DNA from: Candidatus Omnitrophota bacterium
GTDB lineage: Bacteria > Hinthialibacterota > Hinthialibacteria > Hinthialibacterales > JAKPRU01
NCBI GenBank assembly: GCA_029557025.1
Contig: JAKPRU010001101.1
Coordinates: 1 to 10,388, forward strand
Length of the DNA: 10,388 bases
Direction: 5' to 3'
Part shown: positions 6,249 through 10,388 of the stretch, piece after piece
How positions within the stretch are numbered: position 1 is the first letter of the stretch
Layout of the letters: every line of letters begins with the position of its first letter
Notes under the pieces: generated by a model
Database searches by the model: none
What the model was told of the DNA's origin: nothing
What the model saw: only the letters and a program-made list of their open reading frames with translations
Position numbers and translations under genes: made by a program

Positions 6249-6307
6249 GGGAGTCCCTTTGCTCGTTGCCGTAATGGTGTAAATAATCCCTCCTCAGTCA
6301 TTGGGGT

Positions 6308-6313
6308 ATTATA
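6308..6313 (-). promoter_or_regulatory. Consensus -10 box upstream of the flavoprotein remnant
   Basis: A perfect TATAAT lies on the minus strand. Its start point would be near 6301. No matching -35 is seen at 16-19 nt (TGTCCC at 17 nt is poor). It is probably a relic of the promoter of the truncated FMN reductase gene, and it is divergent from the ATP synthase promoter. Confidence 0.35.
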
Positions 6314-6332
6314 CAAAAACCGGCTGATTCGG

Positions 6333-6365
6333 GACATTGACATGCAAAAATGTCGCTGATAGTCT
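6333..6365 (+). promoter_or_regulatory. Predicted promoter of the ATP synthase operon with overlapping inverted repeat
   Basis: A perfect TTGACA -35 (6337-6342) is followed after 17 nt by TAGTCT (6360-6365) with an extended -10 TG at 6357-6358. The expected start is near 6372, giving a leader of about 36 nt before the first GTG. The inverted repeat GACATT (6333-6338) with AATGTC (6349-6354), 10-nt spacing, covers the -35 and may be an operator. A second TTGACT (6370-6375) with TTAAAC (6393-6398) 17 nt later is a weaker alternative that would give an almost leaderless transcript. The -10 hexamers are poor in both. Confidence 0.5.
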
Positions 6366-6407
6366 TCCGTTGACTTGTGGTTTTCCTCCTTGTTAAACGA
6401 GGGCACT

Positions 6408-6644
6408 GTGCCTGAAGGAAAGGACAACGAACTGGCTCGTCTGGCCCGGCTGGCCGGTCAGGCGATGTTTATTCCAATTTTTCTTGTCCTGTATCCGCTG
6501 GCATTTTACTGGATCGGCAAACAGCTGGACCTGTGGTGGGGGACGGGAACCTGGCTGGCGAAGATTTTTCTGCTCCTGGGCCTGTTTTCCGGAGCTCGGC
6601 AAGTAGTCAAGATCATCAAACGGATCATGTCCGATTTGTCTTAG
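6408..6644 (+). CDS. atpZ: AtpZ/AtpI-like small membrane protein heading the ATP synthase operon
   Basis: This 78-aa protein has two hydrophobic helices, about residues 18-37 and 48-66. They are joined by KQLDLWWGTGTW, the turn typical of the putative F0F1-ATPase subunit family (AtpZ; GxxLDxxxGTxPW pattern). In some bacteria AtpZ, with AtpI, forms a membrane complex linked to Mg2+ or Ca2+ handling or c-ring assembly. The frame is open from a TTG at 6375, but the GTG at 6408 has GAGG with a 5-nt spacer and begins just before the conserved part, so it is chosen. It is the first gene after the proposed promoter, and the atpI-like gene follows after 10 nt. The family call rests on topology, the linker motif and position. 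The symbol is by analogy. Confidence 0.75.
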   Translation: MPEGKDNELARLARLAGQAMFIPIFLVLYPLAFYWIGKQLDLWWGTGTWLAKIFLLLGLFSGARQVVKIIKRIMSDLS

Positions 6645-6654
6645 GAAATTTCGG

Positions 6655-7152
6655 GTGACGAACATCGGGGAACGTGCCGTGTCCGAGCCAAATCTTATCA
6701 ATACCCCCCCCTTACCCTCCCGCAAACGGACGGGAGTAGAAACCCTGGTGGGTCGTACGATCCGGTCGTCCCTGGTGGCTACCGCTATCCTTTGCCCGTT
6801 CATCCTTGTCCATTTCGGCAACCGGTGGACGCTCGGTTTTGCACTGGCCTCCCTGTGGAACATCGTTAATGTGGGAATGATTTCGTTTGTCGTTCGGGAG
6901 TTCCTGGGACCCCGCCGCTGGAGAATCCTGATTCCATTGTTTGCGATCAAGTTTCCATTGCTGTACGGACTGGGAATCTGGGGGCTTCAAAGCCGGACAG
7001 TCCCGATCGGCTCCATTTTAGTGGGCTTCCATATCATTTTTATCGTGCTTATATTAAAAGCTTTGTCATATCGTGTTTTGGAGATTCAGCATCCGCCTTC
7101 AGCCTCGCCGGAAGAGCATGGCGCGATGCCCGGAAGTGAGGAACGCATCTGA
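6655..7152 (+). CDS. atpI: ATP synthase subunit I-like membrane protein
   Basis: This 165-aa protein has four predicted membrane helices, about residues 39-54, 58-80, 90-110 and 117-136, flanked by a hydrophilic N terminus and a short cytoplasmic-type tail. Its size, topology and position immediately before atpB match the poorly conserved subunit I family (ATP-synt_I), thought to assist c-ring assembly. Sequence motifs are too weak for a firmer call. The GTG at 6655 has AGGA upstream at a workable distance; a second GTG at 6679 with GGGGA upstream is an equally plausible start that removes 8 residues. The stop overlaps the atpB start as TGATG, so the two genes are probably translationally coupled. 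Confidence 0.7.
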   Translation: MTNIGERAVSEPNLINTPPLPSRKRTGVETLVGRTIRSSLVATAILCPFILVHFGNRWTLGFALASLWNIVNVGMISFVVREFLGPRRWRILIPLFAIKFPLLYGLGIWGLQSRTVPIGSILVGFHIIFIVLILKALSYRVLEIQHPPSASPEEHGAMPGSEERI

Positions 7153-7976
7153 TGTCGCCGGAAACGGTCGCGGCAGTCGCAGAACAGGGGCGTGAAACCG
7201 CCGAAGCCGCGGCATCTCAAGGCCATCCGGAAATCCCCAACCTCATCACCCTTCTGAACAGCATCGCCGGCGAAAACCCGCTCGTTCATTTCCTTCATAG
7301 TTGGGAAAACCAATTTTTCATGTTGCTGATTATCTGCTTTCTGACTTGGATCGTGCGACGGGCTTACCGGGAACGCTCCATTGTCCCAACCCCGTTGCAA
7401 AACGTGATCGAAATGTTCATTGAGGCCTTCGAGAGCCTGGTTGTCGGCATGATGGGGGAAAAGGAAGGTCGCCGGTATCTGCCGTTTGTGGGAACCCTGT
7501 TTATTTACATTCTCTTTATGAACCTCTGGGGATTGATCCCGTTTATGAAATCGCCCACGTCCGCTATACAAACCACCGCGGCATTGGCGATTTGTGTTTT
7601 CCTTTATGTGCAATACAGCGCGATTACACGACTGGGATTCATCGGGTTTCTGGATCACCTCATGGGAACACCCCGCGATGTGATCGGCTGGTGCCTGGTT
7701 CCTCTGTTTCTGCCCCTGCATATCGTAGAAGAGCTGGTCAAACCGGTCAGCCTCTCCTGCCGTCTTTTCGGAAATATCCTGGGCGAAGATATTCTTCTGG
7801 GCGTAGCCTTGATGCTGGGGATCGGAATGCTGTCGATCATGCATGTGGGGGTTCCTCTTCATTTTCCGTTCGTGTTTCTGGCCATGTTGACGAGTACAAT
7901 TCAGGCGCTGGTTTTTTCGCTCTTAGCCACGGTTTATATTTCGATGATCCTTCCCCATGAAGAGGGACATCATTAA
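7152..7976 (+). CDS. atpB: F0F1 ATP synthase subunit a
   Basis: Subunit a forms the two proton half-channels next to the c-ring in the membrane. The 274-aa protein has several hydrophobic helices, including [19 protein letters not shown] and [16 protein letters not shown]. The signature helix [19 protein letters not shown] contains the essential Arg (residue 204, equivalent to E. coli R210). An acidic Asp213 lies at the position of E. coli E219, with Glu212 beside it. The last helix keeps [17 protein letters not shown] with Gln251 (E. coli Q252). The soluble N-terminal segment of about 40 residues is rich in Ala and Glu. It starts at the ATG overlapping the atpI stop. A 50-nt gap with a small 5-bp hairpin (7989-7993 with 8004-8008) separates it from atpE. 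Confidence 0.96.
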   Translation: MSPETVAAVAEQGRETAEAAASQGHPEIPNLITLLNSIAGENPLVHFLHSWENQFFMLLIICFLTWIVRRAYRERSIVPTPLQNVIEMFIEAFESLVVGMMGEKEGRRYLPFVGTLFIYILFMNLWGLIPFMKSPTSAIQTTAALAICVFLYVQYSAITRLGFIGFLDHLMGTPRDVIGWCLVPLFLPLHIVEELVKPVSLSCRLFGNILGEDILLGVALMLGIGMLSIMHVGVPLHFPFVFLAMLTSTIQALVFSLLATVYISMILPHEEGHH

Positions 7977-8011
7977 CCGAGAATCGCACCCGGACATTCA
8001 CCGCCGGGAAC

Positions 8012-8018
8012 AAGGAGG
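8012..8018 (+). promoter_or_regulatory. Strong Shine-Dalgarno of atpE
   Basis: AAGGAGG is placed 8 nt before the atpE ATG. It is the best ribosome binding site in the right block. This fits the need for about ten or more c subunits per complex, compared with one a subunit and two b subunits. Confidence 0.75.
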
Positions 8019-8026
8019 ATTTTACG

Positions 8027-8239
8027 ATGCAATTCGATGCCGTGTCAGCGTATCACATCGGCTTAGGTATTGCCGCGATCGGATCCGCAATCGGTTTGGG
8101 CCGGGCGGTCGGTAGCGCCATGGAGGCCATCGGGCGGCAACCGGAAGCCGCCGGGAAGATCCAGACCGCCATGATTATCGGTGCAGCGTTTATCGAGGCG
8201 TTGACGATCTACGCCCTGATTTCGGTATTTCTTGTCTAG
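8027..8239 (+). CDS. atpE: F0F1 ATP synthase subunit c
   Basis: Subunit c is the hairpin proteolipid that forms the rotating ring. At 70 aa it is two helices joined by the polar loop GRQPEA (residues 36-41). Helix 1 has the glycine-rich [20 protein letters not shown]. Helix 2 has the ion-binding Glu57 in [12 protein letters not shown]. Sodium-binding rings usually carry Gln in helix 1 (IGQG) and Ser right after the Glu; here these are Leu24 and Ala58, so proton coupling is predicted. The c subunit is complete, with the strong Shine-Dalgarno described separately. The 97-nt gap to atpF holds an imperfect stem-loop that may help set different expression levels of c and downstream subunits. Confidence 0.97.
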   Translation: MQFDAVSAYHIGLGIAAIGSAIGLGRAVGSAMEAIGRQPEAAGKIQTAMIIGAAFIEALTIYALISVFLV

Positions 8240-8271
8240 TTCTATCGGACCACGCAGACCGGGTAGCCGAT

Positions 8272-8302
8272 CAGGGCGCCGTATGCCGTGGTGGCGTGCC
8301 TG
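8272..8302 (+). other. Stem-loop in the atpE-atpF gap
   Basis: CAGG (8272-8275) pairs with CCTG (8299-8302) and CGCC (8277-8280) pairs with GGCG (8293-8296) across a small internal loop, with a 12-nt apical loop. No T-run follows, so it is not a standard terminator. It lies 32 nt after the atpE stop and could protect the atpE message or attenuate read-through, as intergenic structures do in other atp operons. The functional reading is inference. Confidence 0.3.
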
Positions 8303-8336
8303 AAGGCCCCCTGTTAAAAGAAGGGAGAACGGGACG

Positions 8337-8882
8337 GTGTTCCATCAACTGCCTGATCTACTCTCAATGGCCGTGATCGCCGCAGAAAGCGAAGGCTCCG
8401 GGGTAGGTCGAATCGTCGGTGAAATCATCACCAACATCATCGGCTTTCTGATCGTCCTCTGGATTCTCAAGAAATTCGCCTGGCGACCGCTACTCCATAT
8501 CATGGATGAACGTCGGAACAAGATCGCCTCCGAGCTGCATCGGATCGAGGAATTGAACCGGCAAGTCCAGGAACGCGAGGAGGAATACGAAAAGAAACTC
8601 CAGGAAATCGAGAATCTGTCTCGCGAACGGATCAATGCCGCGGTCTATGAGGGCCGAAAAATCGCCGCGGAGATTCAGGCAAACGCTCGAAAAGAGGCCG
8701 AAATCATCCGCGAAAAGGCCAAGGCCACCATCGAAATTGAGGTTGCCAAGGCCCGCGAAGAACTCCGCACCGAAGTGGTTGAACTGACCCTTATGGCCAC
8801 GGAGAAGATCATCCGCGAAAATCTCGACGATAACAAACACCGTCGCCTGATCACCGAATTTGTCGATCATCTGAAAAACTGA
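8337..8882 (+). CDS. atpF: F0F1 ATP synthase subunit b
   Basis: Subunit b is the peripheral stalk that ties subunit a to delta and alpha3beta3. The 181-aa protein has one membrane helix at about residues 28-48 (IITNIIGFLIVLWILKKFAW), the conserved RPLLHIMDERRNKIASEL right after it, then a long charged helix to about residue 155 with the heptad-like Glu, Lys and Arg spacing expected of the b dimer. The start is GTG at 8337, with AAGGGAG 9 nt upstream; the ATG at 8367 has no ribosome binding site. It has a 27-residue segment before the membrane helix, longer than in E. coli. The stop overlaps atpH as TGATG. Only one b gene is visible, with no b-prime in the window. Confidence 0.95.
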   Translation: MFHQLPDLLSMAVIAAESEGSGVGRIVGEIITNIIGFLIVLWILKKFAWRPLLHIMDERRNKIASELHRIEELNRQVQEREEEYEKKLQEIENLSRERINAAVYEGRKIAAEIQANARKEAEIIREKAKATIEIEVAKAREELRTEVVELTLMATEKIIRENLDDNKHRRLITEFVDHLKN

Positions 8883-9433
8883 TGCGCATTGAACCTGTCG
8901 CCGTTGAAAACTGGGCGGAAGCCATCCACAGGGCGGCCAAGAAAGCCGACCAACTGGATGCCGTTCTGGCGGATGCCAGAACCCTCCGTCAACTATACCA
9001 GCGCCGAGGGAAAGCGGCCGCCTTCCTGGAAGGTCCCCAGTTTCGCAGACAGGACAAACACACTTTTTTGATTCGAATCTTCCGGGGGAGATTGCATCCC
9101 CTTCTCCTTTCCGCACTGCATCTCCTGGTGGATAAAGCTCGAATCAATCACTTGCCGTTCATCGTCGAGCGTCTCTTTGAGCGAGTGGATGAGGAATTGG
9201 GCCTTGTCCGTGGAAAAGTGTTTACCGCCGTCTCGCTCAGCGAAGATGGATGCCGGTATCTGCAAGAACACCTGGAAGCGTTCAGCGGGTTGAAATTTCG
9301 TTTGAGCTTTTGGGTCGATCCGGATTTGATCGGTGGGGTTCGAGTGACCTACAGGGATGTCTTGATGGATACGACCGTGCGTTCGCGTCTCCTCGAATTG
9401 CGTGAGCGCCTGATGGAGCGAAAAATCGTCTAG
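8882..9433 (+). CDS. atpH: F1 ATP synthase subunit delta
   Basis: Delta (the OSCP homologue) sits on top of F1 and joins it to the b stalk. The 183-aa sequence is divergent in its N-terminal helical domain, which starts [20 protein letters not shown]. It keeps the C-terminal signature [20 protein letters not shown] then [15 protein letters not shown] (residues 143-177), matching the family pattern DPxLIGGxxxxxxDxxxDxSvrxrLxxL. The length is normal. The ATG overlaps the atpF stop by 1 nt, implying coupled translation, and a 26-nt gap follows before atpA. Context and C-terminal motif together make the call secure. Confidence 0.93.
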   Translation: MRIEPVAVENWAEAIHRAAKKADQLDAVLADARTLRQLYQRRGKAAAFLEGPQFRRQDKHTFLIRIFRGRLHPLLLSALHLLVDKARINHLPFIVERLFERVDEELGLVRGKVFTAVSLSEDGCRYLQEHLEAFSGLKFRLSFWVDPDLIGGVRVTYRDVLMDTTVRSRLLELRERLMERKIV

Positions 9434-9459
9434 GCCACGTGCCGGACGGAGGAAAGACC

Positions 9460-10388
9460 ATGCCATTACGACCAGAGGAAATTACTTCACTCCTGGAACA
9501 GGAGATCACGCAGTATGAAACCGGCCTCCACATGGATAAGGTCGGAACCGTCCTGAAAATCGGCGACAGTATCGCGACGATCTACGGCCTGGAAGAGGCA
9601 ATGGCCGGGGAACTGCTCGAGTTTCCCGGGGGACTGAAAGGAATGGTGCTGAACCTGGAGGAGAGCTGTGTCGGCGCAGCGCTGTTCGGGCCTGATCGCG
9701 GCATCAAAGAGGGCGATATCGTCAAACGAACTGGCCTGATCGCTTCCGTCCCGGTCGGGGAGGCGTTGATCGGACGGGTTGTAAATCCTCTCGGCGAGCC
9801 GCTGGACGGCAAGGGGCCGATCGTCACAACACAGCGCCGAAACATCGAAAGCCGCGCTCCCAATGTCGTCGAACGTCAGCCGGTCAAAGAGCCGCTGATG
9901 ACCGGCCTGAAAGCCATCGACTCCATGATCCCCATCGGCCGCGGCCAGCGTGAACTGATTATCGGCGACCGAGGAACCGGCAAAACGGCCATCGGCATTG
10001 ATGCCATCATCAACCAGAAAGGCGGCGATGTGCACTGCATTTACGTGGCCGTCGGACAGAAAGCCTCCAGTGTGGCCGCCGTCGTTGACATCCTTGAAAA
10101 ATACAGAGCCATGGAATACACAACCGTGGTCTCTGCCACAGCCGAACAACCGGCCTCTCTCCTGTACATCGCGCCCTACGCCGGGTGCGCCATTGGCGAA
10201 CATGACCTGTATAACGGTCGCCATGCGCTCTGCATTTACGATGACCTGAGCAAACACGCTGTCGCATATCGGCAGCTCTCTCTTCTCCTGCGGCGACCTC
10301 CCGGACGAGAGGCTTTTCCGGGCGATGTCTTCTACCTGCACAGCCGCTTGCTTGAACGTGCCGCAAAACTCCGCGACGATCTCGGCGG
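9460..10388 (+). CDS. atpA: F1 ATP synthase subunit alpha, N-terminal 309 codons (runs off the window)
   Basis: Alpha carries the non-catalytic nucleotide sites of F1 and contributes the arginine finger to the catalytic sites. The visible part, about 60 percent of a usual 500-aa protein, reads [16 protein letters not shown] at the start, then the beta-barrel ([17 protein letters not shown]), [20 protein letters not shown] (97-116), [15 protein letters not shown] (157-171) and the P-loop GDRGTGKT (169-176) with Walker Lys175. After these come [30 protein letters not shown] (259-278) and the alpha signature [25 protein letters not shown] lies 7 nt before the ATG. The P-loop has Gly172 where Gln is nearly universal in alpha, and two further Gln positions (LQTG to LMTG, LQY to LLY) also differ. 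The frame is otherwise intact. Downstream subunits gamma, beta and epsilon are outside. Confidence 0.97.
   Translation, partial: MPLRPEEITSLLEQEITQYETGLHMDKVGTVLKIGDSIATIYGLEEAMAGELLEFPGGLKGMVLNLEESCVGAALFGPDRGIKEGDIVKRTGLIASVPVGEALIGRVVNPLGEPLDGKGPIVTTQRRNIESRAPNVVERQPVKEPLMTGLKAIDSMIPIGRGQRELIIGDRGTGKTAIGIDAIINQKGGDVHCIYVAVGQKASSVAAVVDILEKYRAMEYTTVVSATAEQPASLLYIAPYAGCAIGEHDLYNGRHALCIYDDLSKHAVAYRQLSLLLRRPPGREAFPGDVFYLHSRLLERAAKLRDDLG

Noticed and set aside
6284..6312. Plus-strand promoter using TATTAT at 6307-6312
   Set aside because: There is no -35 at a proper distance. The hexamer is the complement face of the minus-strand TATAAT.
7086..7862. Minus-strand 258-codon open frame antisense to atpB
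   Set aside because: The frame opposes a clear subunit a gene, is Gln/His/Asp-rich without motifs, and has no convincing ribosome site.
9487..10341. Minus-strand 284-codon open frame antisense to atpA
   Set aside because: It is opposite a clear alpha subunit. The Asp/Gly/Val-rich composition is the complement of atpA codons.
1..10388. CRISPR array, tRNA/rRNA genes, insertion sequences, phage or defence genes
   Set aside because: No regularly spaced repeats, tRNA-like cloverleaf, transposase or terminal inverted repeat pairs were recognised on reading both strands.

Overview
The window is a bacterial chromosomal segment made of housekeeping genes in two divergent blocks, with composition that looks moderately GC-rich by eye. 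Nothing in it points to a phage, plasmid, CRISPR array or insertion sequence. The phylum cannot be fixed from the sequence alone. The gene set (YlxM, KhpA and a TM1570-type SPOUT methyltransferase between trmD and rplS, plus a complete F0 gene set beginning with two small membrane proteins) argues for a free-living bacterium outside the Enterobacteria, perhaps an uncultured or deep-branching lineage. That placement is inference.

Left block, minus strand, read from about 4.55 kb down to position 1: ylxM - ffh - rpsP - khpA - rimM - trmD - SPOUT RNA methyltransferase - rplS (only the first 44 codons of rplS are inside). The genes are tightly packed: ylxM/ffh overlap by 8 nt, rimM/trmD share an ATGA, and khpA/rimM are 5 nt apart. 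The block joins protein targeting (SRP GTPase and its partner), ribosomal proteins S16 and L19, 16S maturation (RimM), tRNA m1G37 modification (TrmD) and two RNA-binding or RNA-modifying accessory proteins. A sigma-70-like promoter (TTGACC-17-TAAATT, minus strand) sits just upstream of ylxM, with a perfect 6-bp inverted repeat over its -35 box. GC-rich hairpins lie in the rpsP-khpA gap.

Middle, 4.5-6.4 kb: a divergent plus-strand DUF1015 protein of unknown function, then the 5' third of a flavodoxin-fold NADPH-dependent FMN reductase on the minus strand. That remnant loses its homology a few bases before the end of the DUF1015 gene, so it looks like a deletion remnant. A candidate plus-strand promoter (TTGACA-17-TAGTCT with a TGn element) follows.

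Right block, plus strand, 6.4 kb to the end: atpZ-like - atpI-like - atpB (a) - atpE (c) - atpF (b) - atpH (delta) - atpA (alpha, first 309 codons). This is the F-type ATP synthase operon; gamma, beta and epsilon would lie beyond the window. The c subunit has a proton-type ion site rather than a sodium-type one. The alpha subunit carries an unusual Gly at the P-loop position that is normally Gln.

No clearly novel multi-gene system is visible. The points that most merit a second look are the SPOUT methyltransferase and the DUF1015 protein (both of unknown specific function), the truncated flavoprotein, the alpha-subunit P-loop variant, and several candidate RNA or operator structures in the gaps.
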